Of a DNA stretch of 64,000 nt, positions 34,588 to 42,900 are shown in pieces. Within the stretch, counting starts at the first letter, position 1. Each line of letters begins with the position of its first letter. Location: the NCBI RefSeq assembly GCF_002021565.1, contig NZ_MSZX01000015.1:27-64026 (forward strand), given 5' to 3'. Source of the stretch: Paenibacillus selenitireducens (GTDB lineage Bacteria > Bacillota > Bacilli > Paenibacillales > Paenibacillaceae). The translations under genes and the position numbers were made by a program. The notes beneath the pieces were generated by a model that saw only the letters and a list, made by a program, of their open reading frames with translations, had not been told where the DNA came from and did not search any database.

Positions 34588-36030
34588 ATGAAAAAAGACG
34601 TTCTTTCGAATGTTCATTCGGATAAACTTTTTGAACAAGTGTACGACTATCTTCTGGAGCGGATCAGACGCGGGGAGTGGAAGGTACATGAGAAGCTCCC
34701 TTCGATTCGCGTACTGGCGGCGGAATTCGAGGTGCACCGCTTAACCGTCTTCAAAGCTTACCAATTGCTGAAACAAAACCGCAAAGTGTATGTAAAAGAT
34801 AAATCCGGATATTATGTGCAGCCAGGCAGTACGCTGCCGCTCGCCGCGCAGCAGGACCCGATCGTTGCTGCTTATGTTCATGAAAGCTGTCTTTCCGAAA
34901 TCCATCAGGTGGAGGCCGTTTATCAATTTTCCAAGGCTTTACTGGATCCTAATCTACTGCCGAACCGGTATTTTTCTGAATACGTAAAAAAAGTGTTTGA
35001 TATTTATCCCAAAGTGTTAGGGACCTACTCTACAACGCAGGGGGATCTGGAACTTCGCGAAGCTCTATGCCGATATTTTGCAGACAAACATCATTTCGAT
35101 CTGACCAAGGATGAAATACTGATCACCTCCGGTTCGCAGGAAGCTATCGATCTAATCGCCAGAGTGCTGGTCAAACCGCGGGATACCGTATTGCTCGAAA
35201 GGCCCACCTATAGCCCGGCGATTGACGTGTTCAGAAGACAGGGAGCAAATATTGTCCCGATTGATATCTACCCGGACGGCTACCGTCTGGATCAGGTGGA
35301 AGAGCTTATGCAAAAATACAAGCCGCGTCTTTTTTATCTCAATCCTACCTTCCAAAATCCAACGGGGTATACCGTTCCTGCGGAACAACGGAAAAGGATT
35401 GTGGATCTGGCGGCTCAATATCAATGTCTATTGGTAGAGGACGACCCTTGCCCGGATATCTATTTCGGAGAAGAACCTCCGCCGCCTTTTTTCGCTTACG
35501 ATACGACCGGGTGCGCGATATATATTCGAAGTTTCAGCAAATACATTGCCCCGGGCTTGAGTATTGCCATGGTGGCCTGCCGTCCTAGCTTCATGACCTA
35601 TTTGGTCAAGGCGAAATCGCTATCGGACAGCGGGACGCCTTTGCTGAACCAAAAAATCTTTTTGCATTATTTCTTTTCAGAACGCATGCAGCAGCATTTG
35701 GAGAAGCTCCGGACAGCGCTGGCGATCCGCAAGGAAATTATGGAAGAAGAGTTGTCCGCGACTGGCTGGCAATGGAACTCCCCGGCGGGCGGATTTAATT
35801 TGTGGATCAAGCTGCCGGAATCTACCCCGATGGAAGGCCTTCTCGGCAAAAGCATGGAGCAATCCATTACCTTTGTGCCAGGCTCCATCTGCGACCCGCG
35901 CAGGGAACTGAATTCCTGGATTCGCATGAGCTATTCCTATCTGAATGAACTTCAGCTGCGGGAAGGGTTGCGACGATTCGTCAGCGTGTTCCGTCAGTTG
36001 TCTTCAGGAAGGAAATCAGATCATTTATAA
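34588..36030 (+). CDS. MocR-family regulator (GntR HTH fused to aminotransferase domain)
   Basis: This 480-residue regulator has an N-terminal GntR winged helix (LEQVYDYLLERIRRGEW-type segment, then LAAEFEVHRLTVFKAYQLL) fused to a fold-type I aminotransferase domain. That domain binds PLP through the Lys of YIRSFSKYIAPGLSIA. Other cofactor residues are ITSGSQEAIDL, NPTFQNPTG and DDPCPDIYFG. Such proteins sense PLP or an amine-PLP adduct and usually control a divergent gene, here the EamA transporter. ATG 34588 follows GGGAGGGGCGAT. A catalytic role is unlikely. Confidence 0.9.
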   Translation: MKKDVLSNVHSDKLFEQVYDYLLERIRRGEWKVHEKLPSIRVLAAEFEVHRLTVFKAYQLLKQNRKVYVKDKSGYYVQPGSTLPLAAQQDPIVAAYVHESCLSEIHQVEAVYQFSKALLDPNLLPNRYFSEYVKKVFDIYPKVLGTYSTTQGDLELREALCRYFADKHHFDLTKDEILITSGSQEAIDLIARVLVKPRDTVLLERPTYSPAIDVFRRQGANIVPIDIYPDGYRLDQVEELMQKYKPRLFYLNPTFQNPTGYTVPAEQRKRIVDLAAQYQCLLVEDDPCPDIYFGEEPPPPFFAYDTTGCAIYIRSFSKYIAPGLSIAMVACRPSFMTYLVKAKSLSDSGTPLLNQKIFLHYFFSERMQQHLEKLRTALAIRKEIMEEELSATGWQWNSPAGGFNLWIKLPESTPMEGLLGKSMEQSITFVPGSICDPRRELNSWIRMSYSYLNELQLREGLRRFVSVFRQLSSGRKSDHL

Positions 36031-36072
36031 TAAAATCTTGAACTGGAACATCGGAAGAAGAGAGGAATTTGT

Positions 36073-36570
36073 TTGAAATATATAAAAGCTTACGGACTTG
36101 AGGAAAATGAGTTTTATTATTTTGAAGTTGATGCTTACATGACCGCTTATCGGCAAGTTTCTATTACGGACGACCAATATATCGTTTCAATCGCACCGGA
36201 TTTTCAGTTAAGTGATCAAGAAGTGGAAATGTTCGACGGGGATGAAGCAATCTCCATTGAATTATTTAACGAGGTTTGGGAAAAGGCTGTAGCGCCATAC
36301 AAGGCTACCTGGGTGCAGGTGAAACAAAACTATTTGCCCACAGATTCCGTTACAGGTACGATAATGATGTTCTATCCACAGGGTGTAATCATTAGGTTAA
36401 GCCACGATGTTTATGCGGTTGCGGATGATATTGAGTTTAGACGGCATACTCGACCGGAGCATATGTATCCAGGGTATCGAGTTCATGGTACGGTCAAGCA
36501 TTATGATGATAACAACTTCTGGCTCGTGCTTGAGAACTGTAAAGTGACAGGTGAGAAAATGAGTGTTTAA
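36073..36570 (+). CDS. Conserved-looking 165-residue protein, possible OB-fold domain
   Basis: This is a soluble acidic protein of unknown function. The N-terminal half (KYIKAYGLEENEFYYFEVDAYMTAYRQVS) looks like a small alpha/beta domain. The C-terminal half (TGTIMMFYPQGVIIRLSHDVYAVAD...GYRVHGTVKHYDDNNFWLVLEN) has the strand pattern of an S1/OB-like barrel. TTG 36073 follows AGAAGAGAGG at proper spacing and no better start is present. It is followed by another unknown gene after 20 bases, so the two probably form one transcript. Pairs like this sometimes are immunity genes, but nothing here proves it. Confidence 0.65.
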   Translation: MKYIKAYGLEENEFYYFEVDAYMTAYRQVSITDDQYIVSIAPDFQLSDQEVEMFDGDEAISIELFNEVWEKAVAPYKATWVQVKQNYLPTDSVTGTIMMFYPQGVIIRLSHDVYAVADDIEFRRHTRPEHMYPGYRVHGTVKHYDDNNFWLVLENCKVTGEKMSV

Positions 36571-36590
36571 CCGTGGAGGTGATTATAGAT

Positions 36591-37271
36591 ATGAAAAGCT
36601 GGACAACAACGATACTGCCGGATCCAACGCGATTGAAAGAGAGAATGCAGATTCTATCTGCGCTGGATGCAATATTATGTGAAGAAGAATGGCTTCGGGT
36701 TCACCATTATGAGCAATCCTGGCAGCCGGGGGTGGATTTGGGTGTGGTCAAGAACGGTGCTGGGGATCATTTCTACGTGATATTTATGAAGGAAGGCGTC
36801 TTGATTAAAGGCTTTGACCATGAGTCTCCACTCAGCCCGCATGCTAGGGAGGATGGGGAGATCTGGCCGGGCATGTACGATGAGGTGCCGGAAGCCTTGC
36901 TTACTCGCCTGCAGAACATCAGTGAATCTCTTGAAGCGGATGACGTAACCTTTTGCCTATGGCATATGGTGAACGATCCATCGTGGCGCAGCGGCGAAAT
37001 GCTTGGCTTGGACGAGGTGGATGAAAGCGATCGGGACGGAGGAGCGGATTTTTTATTCGGCTATCTGGCGGAATCATCCGCGAGCTATGCAGAATGGGCT
37101 GAAGATTATTTCGACCTATCAATACCGCTGCCACTTGATGTCGTCAGCCAAATTTATCACGGAAACCAGGTAGAGAAGGGCTGGATTACGGCTTTGAATC
37201 CGATGAGAGAAGTTCAGGAAGTACTAATGGACTTGAAAAAAATCGGGATCGACGACTCCCGGCCAATATGA
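36591..37271 (+). CDS. Hypothetical protein, 226 residues
   Basis: This is a soluble, strongly acidic and tryptophan-rich protein (EWLRVHHYEQSWQPGVDLGV; LSIPLPLDVVSQIYHG). No family is recognised. Start ATG 36591 follows GGAGGTGAT (36576-36584); GTG 36573 lies within that site and is rejected. It is 20 bases behind the 36073 gene and probably co-transcribed with it. The paired, acidic, cytosolic character is like immunity or SMI1-type accessory genes, but no toxin is nearby and this remains a guess. Confidence 0.6.
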   Translation: MKSWTTTILPDPTRLKERMQILSALDAILCEEEWLRVHHYEQSWQPGVDLGVVKNGAGDHFYVIFMKEGVLIKGFDHESPLSPHAREDGEIWPGMYDEVPEALLTRLQNISESLEADDVTFCLWHMVNDPSWRSGEMLGLDEVDESDRDGGADFLFGYLAESSASYAEWAEDYFDLSIPLPLDVVSQIYHGNQVEKGWITALNPMREVQEVLMDLKKIGIDDSRPI

Positions 37272-37289
37272 AAGACCTAAGAGGTGTAG

Positions 37290-37442
37290 CGAGCTCTCTC
37301 AATTGAGTCTTTGCCGGGAAAATTCGTCTTTCCGCCCGCAGGAATCACGACCGACCCGTTATCCGATCAGACCTGGATTGTCATGGAAGACCATTTTATG
37401 CGAGACCCCGTAGGAACAGGTGTTTTTCCAAGGGCGACTTGA
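37290..37442 (+). pseudogene. C-terminal gene remnant
   Basis: A frame without a start codon reads SLPGKFVFPPAGITTDPLSD then QTWIVMEDHFMRDPVGTGVF and stops at 37442. The proline/aromatic-rich text looks like real protein, and an in-frame TAG lies just upstream at about 37287. It is likely the tail of a lost gene. The parent family is not recognised. Confidence 0.35.
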
Positions 37443-37472
37443 GTCCGATTGCAATCGTGGAGGATTGAAACG

Positions 37473-37519
37473 AAGAAAGTACTACAACACGTACATCGTG
37501 CGGCAGTACTTTCTTTATT
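37473..37519 (+). terminator. Intrinsic terminator
   Basis: AAGAAAGTACT pairs with AGTACTTTCTT, with CAC/GTG pairing inside, followed by TATTTC. It separates the plus-strand genes from the convergent ADP-ribosylglycohydrolase. Confidence 0.7.
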
Positions 37520-37578
37520 TCTCTAATGTTATTCCTATATTTTATTATAGATTGTTGTCGGAGAACAAAACATACTTC

Positions 37579-38964
37579 TCACGACTGCTGTAATTTGCGG
37601 AAGACATTGTAGCTTCTACGAGCACATTCTGAGATCGCAATCGGGTGGAAGCCGCTAACATCTGCATATAGGGTATCGTTTAGCGGTTCTATCCACGACC
37701 CTGGGAGCGCTGATGCTCCAAGCGATGCACCAAGAATAGAACCGACCGTAGCACCATTGCAATCCGTATCCCAGCCGCCAAGCACAGCTGTCGTAATTCC
37801 TTTTACAAAATCGCCACCGGAATGAATGAGTGCAGCCGCGCATAATGCGGCATTATTATTCGTATGAACGGGGTGGTAATGCTTAAATGACTCCCATATT
37901 TTACTCACGAGTTCTACTTGGTCATTCGTTTCCTCGGCGATCCTTACCGCCAATGCAACATCTTCTGCCAAACGGCTGTTTTTCGGAATTTCACTCAATC
38001 CGATCTCAACGATCCGTTTCACATCACTTTCAACGAATGCAGCTGCAATCATAGCTGAACAGAACATGGCGCCATAGATCCCATTCTTCACATGGGAAAA
38101 AGAAGCATCCCGCCATGCGAGCTCAGCTGCAAGCTGGGGCTGACCGGCAGCACCATATGCATAGCCGTCAACCCGGATTTGGGCACCGATCCATTCGCGG
38201 TATGGGTTCAAATAGGACCGTCCCCAATGTATATGCTGTTCCCAATCGTCCGGTTGATCCCCGCTAATATACGAAGTGACACGTGCAAAATTTAAGTATG
38301 ACTGTGCTTCCGCCGTGAACACCTGACCAAATGACAAATGACGATGCCAAAGTTTGCCAACATGCCATGAATTAAAATCCAGTCCGCGCTCTTCAAGCAT
38401 AAGCAGACCAAGCACCGTGTAACGAATATCATCATCTGTTTCCATAAAGCGAATATTGTCGCCACAACTGGCCAGACTGCTCCAACGGGCAATATCAATA
38501 CCGTACTGGGCTTGAGCAGCAGATTCACTTGGTGTATAGTGGCGAATCGGCCATTGCCCAGCACCTTCAAACCATAGCTTAATATTGTGCCAGCCTGGTC
38601 TGTCACCAGAACCGAACATGAAAGAATGAGCCTCCAGCGGCTTGCCAAGCGCACATCCAGCCGCACGGCCGAGCCAAGCGCCATAAAACTTGTTGTGCCA
38701 TTCATTGTCGTCCCATGTACTGGTCATTATGCGCGGTCCTTCCGGTCGTTCTGCGCGAATCGCTTCCAACGCGGATGGCTCGGTATACTTAAATTCCGCG
38801 CTGGGTACAAGTGCCATTAACGCATGATATACATCCATTAGGTGCGATTCATTCGTACCGGCTGCGTCCAGACGCTCCATGAAACCTGTTACGTCGCAAC
38901 CTTCCTCACGGCGTTGGGTCATTTCTTCACGGACAATTTCTCTCAGTCCAATCCATTTCGTCAT
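37579..38964 (-). CDS. ADP-ribosylglycohydrolase family protein
   Basis: This 461-residue enzyme has the DraG/ARH helical fold. Characteristic motifs are GAWLGRAAGCALGKPLE near residue 93, METDDDIRYTVLGL and the C-terminal metal site GGWDTDCNGATVGSILGASLG. These acidic residues bind two magnesium ions and hydrolyse ADP-ribose or related N/O-glycosidic bonds. Its N-terminal 90 residues are an extra helical extension. The AraC gene lies 108 bp upstream on the same strand, so the enzyme probably belongs to a sugar or nucleoside response rather than nitrogenase control. The substrate cannot be told from sequence. Confidence 0.88.
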   Translation of the reverse strand: MTKWIGLREIVREEMTQRREEGCDVTGFMERLDAAGTNESHLMDVYHALMALVPSAEFKYTEPSALEAIRAERPEGPRIMTSTWDDNEWHNKFYGAWLGRAAGCALGKPLEAHSFMFGSGDRPGWHNIKLWFEGAGQWPIRHYTPSESAAQAQYGIDIARWSSLASCGDNIRFMETDDDIRYTVLGLLMLEERGLDFNSWHVGKLWHRHLSFGQVFTAEAQSYLNFARVTSYISGDQPDDWEQHIHWGRSYLNPYREWIGAQIRVDGYAYGAAGQPQLAAELAWRDASFSHVKNGIYGAMFCSAMIAAAFVESDVKRIVEIGLSEIPKNSRLAEDVALAVRIAEETNDQVELVSKIWESFKHYHPVHTNNNAALCAAALIHSGGDFVKGITTAVLGGWDTDCNGATVGSILGASLGASALPGSWIEPLNDTLYADVSGFHPIAISECARRSYNVFRKLQQS

Positions 38965-39072
38965 ACCGAATTTCCTCCTGAAGTATGTAAAATTAAAACG
39001 ATTGCATTCATTATAATCAACATCATCAGCAATGACTTCTCAAATGATAAATACGATACTCTCATTTTTTGC

Positions 39073-39921
39073 TTAGTGAGCAACCCCTATGGATTGACGA
39101 TATACAATCGGAGACATGCCAACGATCTCTTTAAAAACCCGGTAGAAGGTTGGCAAGCTTTGAAAGCCACATTCGAATGCGATATGAGCAACAGCTTTGT
39201 CCGTTCCAGTTAAATCCTGCTTGGCTGACTGAATACGCAATAGGGATACATAGTCCGAGAATCGATAACCTGTCGTTTCCAGAAATGCCCGACTCACACG
39301 CGAGACACTTAGACCAAGTTCATCGGCCAGTTCTCCGAGGCTAATCGGCTCACGATAACGCTGCTCGACCAAAGCGGCCAGCGATTGTATTTGACGAACG
39401 GACTGTACCATGGTCTGCCGCTCAACTTCCGTGAGCAGCCCGTTATAATGGCGCAGAAGGCGCCCGCATAGTTGAATAAGTGCGCTTTTGGCCATCGCCA
39501 GATAACCCGCGGATTTCACCTGCAGTTCTTCTGCTATGGCCAGTATCCAAGGTGTAAGCTCCTGTGCAAGCGCTGAGCCACCAGCAATATGATTGCAAAA
39601 ATGAGTGGATCGATATGAAAATGGCAGCAATAGTCCGGGTTCTTCTGCCAGCAGCATTGCAGCATCAAAGTTAATGAAAAGATAGCGGCTCGGATCATCT
39701 GGATCTGATTGAGCAATGTGCCGTTCTTCATTATTGACGATGAACAGATCGCCAGGACTCGCTGCATATCGTTTATTGCCGAAGAAAAAGGCACCTTTGC
39801 CAGACAAACAAAGACCGATTTCCAGACTTGCGTGCACATGTGGCGACTGTCGGTATGTGGCAGGCGTCCATTCGAAAGCATTGATTGGGATGGGATGATC
39901 ATAGGTAATATGCAGCTTCAT
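39073..39921 (-). CDS. AraC-family transcriptional regulator
   Basis: This 282-residue regulator has an N-terminal cupin domain (HVHASLEIGLCLSGKGAFFFGNKRYAASPGDLFIVNNEE) and a C-terminal AraC HTH pair (ISLGELADELGLSVSRVSRAF; VAHIAFECGFQSLPTFYRVFKEIVGMSPIVYR). ATG 39921 lies 11 bases behind AGGAGGT, and the longer open frame to 40050 is not needed. It precedes the ADP-ribosylglycohydrolase on the same strand and likely regulates it. The gap between them has an ATTATAATCA stretch (39006 region) that may be promoter-like. The ligand is unknown. Confidence 0.87.
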   Translation of the reverse strand: MKLHITYDHPIPINAFEWTPATYRQSPHVHASLEIGLCLSGKGAFFFGNKRYAASPGDLFIVNNEERHIAQSDPDDPSRYLFINFDAAMLLAEEPGLLLPFSYRSTHFCNHIAGGSALAQELTPWILAIAEELQVKSAGYLAMAKSALIQLCGRLLRHYNGLLTEVERQTMVQSVRQIQSLAALVEQRYREPISLGELADELGLSVSRVSRAFLETTGYRFSDYVSLLRIQSAKQDLTGTDKAVAHIAFECGFQSLPTFYRVFKEIVGMSPIVYRQSIGVAH

Positions 39922-40246
39922 CGTGGCATTTACCTCCTGACAGTAATCATTTTGACGGAGTGGGGTGCTAACTCTGAGATTAAGCACACCGTGGACAAGG
40001 ATTTCAGGTAGCGCAACGGAATGGAATTGGTATTTGGGCAAAACATTCAAATCTGAGGGCGATAACTAATTGAGATAACTGGGAAAATCCGGTACTTCCT
40101 AATCATCGCTTGAAAGTCATGGTCAGGATTTCTGATCTTAGTGAATACAAATTTCGGTGATGATGACGGAGAAGGGATAGAGTTCTCAGATATAATCTAA
40201 AACTCTATCCCTTTGATTCATGAATTTGCAATTAAACAATAACTTC
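39922..40246. other. Intergenic stretch with no recognised gene
   Basis: This region holds the AraC gene's upstream sequence and about 170 AT-rich bases. The T-rich stretch near 40080-40200 has an imperfect TAGAGTTCTCAGA/TAAAACTCTATCCC pairing downstream of the 40247 gene, possibly its terminator. No ORF with a ribosome site was found. Confidence 0.3.
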
Positions 40247-40636
40247 TTAGAACGGTTTCCTAATAACTTTGATGATGCGTGTTCCACCGCGGATAAGCCT
40301 ATTTGCTTGTTCCCGGTTAATTCTCACAAGTACAGAAACGTCAGTCGTGTTTTCAACGTCAAAGACTGAAAAAATACGACCATTCGCGAACAACACACCT
40401 TTCAACTCAACTTTCTTTCCTTTACTCGGTGTTGGAGGCGTTTTTTGAAATATCGTACGCATAACACCCGCACGAATGAGACTTCTTGCTTGTTGTGCGG
40501 TCGTTCGAACGCCGAATACTGGGTCAATTTCAACCCCAGGTGATTTTGCCTCCACCTCAACAATGAGAAAAAAGCGGTTTCCAATCTTTGCTATACTATT
40601 CGCTCCAATGGTTACCGGCTGCATGGTTTTTGCCAA
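40247..40636 (-). CDS. Small two-repeat protein of unknown function
   Basis: This is a 129-residue basic protein. Two segments resemble each other: TTAQQARSLIRAGVMRTIFQ in the middle and INREQANRLIRGGTRIIKVI at the end. Each is preceded by beta-rich text (FFLIVEVEAK and IFSVFDVEN), suggesting an internal duplication of a beta-beta-helix unit. ATG 40636 has only a weak AGTGATGA-type upstream sequence. The family is not recognised. It has no membrane segment or signal peptide. Neighbouring genes do not suggest a function. Confidence 0.6.
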   Translation of the reverse strand: MAKTMQPVTIGANSIAKIGNRFFLIVEVEAKSPGVEIDPVFGVRTTAQQARSLIRAGVMRTIFQKTPPTPSKGKKVELKGVLFANGRIFSVFDVENTTDVSVLVRINREQANRLIRGGTRIIKVIRKPF

Positions 40637-40767
40637 GTTTCATCACTCCCTCGCACTATCATATGGGGGATGAAATGTCTTGGGACCTCGATAATCGCCC
40701 AATCACCTTATATTTCGATTTCTGGTTTCATGATTGCTTGTACCCACTCTATTGTTAAGTGGTGCGA

Positions 40768-41169
40768 TTAATTAAAATACTCTCCTTGCGAGACAGAGCT
40801 TAGGATATTCGCAGCATTACGCATGGGGTTCTGGCTTGCTTGGCTTGTGACAATGCTATCGATTTGAGCGTAAACCTCTCGTGGATTTTTGATGGATACG
40901 AGCACTTTAATCGGTGTATCCACATCAGCGACATTCAGATGAATCGAGCCACAGCCAAACACTCGTTGCCAGAATGGTAGTACTAGGCTTTTATCCAACA
41001 CTTTGTAAAAATCCATTTCATCTTCGACCAAGTTGAAGAATCCTGTTCTTGTGACTAATCTTTTTTCATATACAAAATATTTCGTGAATGAAAGCGGCAG
41101 CCCGAAAATCGTACATTTTCTTCCTTCCCATATTAATGCACCTCGCGTTGTTGATTCCGTTCCTGACAT
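40768..41169 (-). CDS. Bacterial PH-domain-like protein
   Basis: This 133-residue soluble protein has the pattern of a bacterial pleckstrin-homology-like domain: IWEGRKCTIFGLPLSFTKYFVYEKRLVTRTGFFNLVEDEMDFYKVLD, then IHLNVADVDTPIKVLVSIKNPREVYAQID. These domains often occur on their own in Firmicutes and are of unknown role, sometimes membrane-linked. ATG 41169 follows GGAGGTCAT with correct spacing; the open frame to 41274 adds 35 non-typical residues. It is unrelated to the divergent mgtE genes by any visible feature. Confidence 0.7.
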   Translation of the reverse strand: MSGTESTTRGALIWEGRKCTIFGLPLSFTKYFVYEKRLVTRTGFFNLVEDEMDFYKVLDKSLVLPFWQRVFGCGSIHLNVADVDTPIKVLVSIKNPREVYAQIDSIVTSQASQNPMRNAANILSSVSQGEYFN

Positions 41170-41516
41170 ATAATGACCTCCAATTAGAGTATGTTTGTTT
41201 TTCATAAAATAATGAATACTCCTTCTAAGATACATGATTTCATAGAGTGATTTCAAGGTCGTTCGATACAGCATGCGATCAAATTTAGACCGAACTTAAC
41301 TTTTTCATAACCACTTCGTCCCTGGATAATTATAAAATAATACGTGCTTGTTGAGTGAACATATCCGTGGCATGATGCCATGAAATAAGGCATATTCGCT
41401 CTGATCGGATTATTTGTATATGTCATGTTGATTCCGTGAATTCTATAGAAAGCTCATAATAACAAGTTTGATGAAAGATCATTATTAATGATAATCGAAG
41501 GAAGGAAGCGATCCCT
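41170..41516. other. Divergent intergenic region before mgtE
   Basis: I looked for a Mg-sensing M-box leader of the type that precedes many mgtE genes and did not see the conserved GGTGAGGCTCC core. A GGCATGATGCC hairpin (about 41371-41381) is present. Promoters for the PH-domain gene and mgtE must lie here, but I did not assign them. Confidence 0.35.
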
Positions 41517-42881
41517 ATGAATCCCACTTACATAAGACAAAATGATGAAATTACGAGTCGCCTTCGATTGTCTCTAGCATCCAACGAGATTCAACAATTC
41601 ATTTTTACTTTTTTAAGTCTACATGTCTCAGACCAAGCCACATTCTTTTTAGAACTGAATGAAAAAAACCGTGAAACGATTCTTAAGTCTCTAAAACCGA
41701 GTGAGTTTGCCGGCATATTTCAGGAATTGAGTTTGGATGATCGAAGGCATATTGTGGCGTATCTTGACTCTAAATATGTTACGGAAATGCTGAACGATAT
41801 GGTCTCGATCGAAGCAGCGGCTTTCCTAAAATCCATATCGCGGCGTAAAGCCGTTCCACTATTGAATGCGATGCAGCCTGAGGCTAGAACAAAAGTGGAG
41901 CGGATCTTGAAGTACCCCGTAAACTCGTCGGGTGCACTAATGCACACGGAGTTTCAAACCGTAGATTTAGCGGATACTGTTGATGCGGTACTAAGCCGGT
42001 TGCGTCTATCGAACGAGGATAATTATTATTTTCTGTATGTTACCAATCAGGACCTTCGTTTGATCGGTGTAGTATCGATTCATCAACTATTGCGAGCTCG
42101 TTCAGACAGTAAGATGGAAATGCTCATGAACACGAACATTATCTCTATACACGATCATGCTGATCAAACCAACGCTGCCGACTTGATCAAAAAGTATGAT
42201 CTTCATGAACTCCCTGTTACGAACCAAGACGGAATCATGATTGGAATCATGAAGGTTGATGATGTGCTCGATTTGTTGGAAGAACGGATGACGCAGAGAA
42301 TTCAGAATATTGCCGCGCTAAAAAGTGGACTGTCGTTTTCTTCAAGTACATTCAGATTAGTAAGCCAAAGATTGCCTTGGCTTATTGGGCTTACAGTAGT
42401 GGGCTTTCTGATGACGAAAATCATGGCTCCTTTTATCGCCTCGCTGGAACATTTCACCATGCTAGCTCTGTTCATCCCGGTAATACTAGGAATGTCGGGT
42501 AACGGCGGAATTCAATCCTTATCTGTTGTCATTAGAAGAATGAGTGTGAGTCCCGTGAGCGGTAAGGACAGTTGGTATCTACTTGGAAAAGAAGCGGGTA
42601 TCGGTGTGCTGACGGGGTTTGTTTGTGGTGTTTTCGCAACCGTGTTATCCAGCCTATTATTGGATTCATCGCTGATGTTTAGCATGATCATCGGTTTGGC
42701 ACTATTTGTATCTGTTCTGTTCGGAACGATAACCGGAGCCATACTTCCCTTAATCGTTAAACGTCTGAATATAGACCCTGCAATCGCTTCTGGACCTGTG
42801 GTAACAACTTTAACGGACATCGTGGCATTATTAATTTATTACAGCGTTGCTACTCTTCTTATCCCATTTGCAACATCCTAA
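41517..42881 (+). CDS. mgtE: Magnesium transporter MgtE, first copy
   Basis: This 454-residue MgtE channel has an N-terminal helical domain over residues 30-140 and tandem CBS domains (YVTNQDLRLIGVVSIHQLL; ANAADLIKKYDLHELPV-like). A five-helix pore domain follows. The pore carries MSGNGGIQS and the conserved DPAIASGPVVTTLTDIVALL, whose last Asp coordinates Mg2+ in Thermus MgtE. It is a Mg2+-gated import channel of the cytoplasmic membrane. A second copy starts 19 bases downstream, so they share one mRNA. ATG 41517 follows GAAGGAAGC. The GGNAG-type pore motif is altered to SGNGG. Confidence 0.92.
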   Translation: MNPTYIRQNDEITSRLRLSLASNEIQQFIFTFLSLHVSDQATFFLELNEKNRETILKSLKPSEFAGIFQELSLDDRRHIVAYLDSKYVTEMLNDMVSIEAAAFLKSISRRKAVPLLNAMQPEARTKVERILKYPVNSSGALMHTEFQTVDLADTVDAVLSRLRLSNEDNYYFLYVTNQDLRLIGVVSIHQLLRARSDSKMEMLMNTNIISIHDHADQTNAADLIKKYDLHELPVTNQDGIMIGIMKVDDVLDLLEERMTQRIQNIAALKSGLSFSSSTFRLVSQRLPWLIGLTVVGFLMTKIMAPFIASLEHFTMLALFIPVILGMSGNGGIQSLSVVIRRMSVSPVSGKDSWYLLGKEAGIGVLTGFVCGVFATVLSSLLLDSSLMFSMIIGLALFVSVLFGTITGAILPLIVKRLNIDPAIASGPVVTTLTDIVALLIYYSVATLLIPFATS

Positions 42882-42900
42882 CATGAAGGAGTAGACAGGA

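Noticed and set aside
41170-41516. Mg-sensing M-box riboswitch upstream of mgtE
   Set aside because: The conserved GGTGAGGCTCC-type core and its partner segments were not found.
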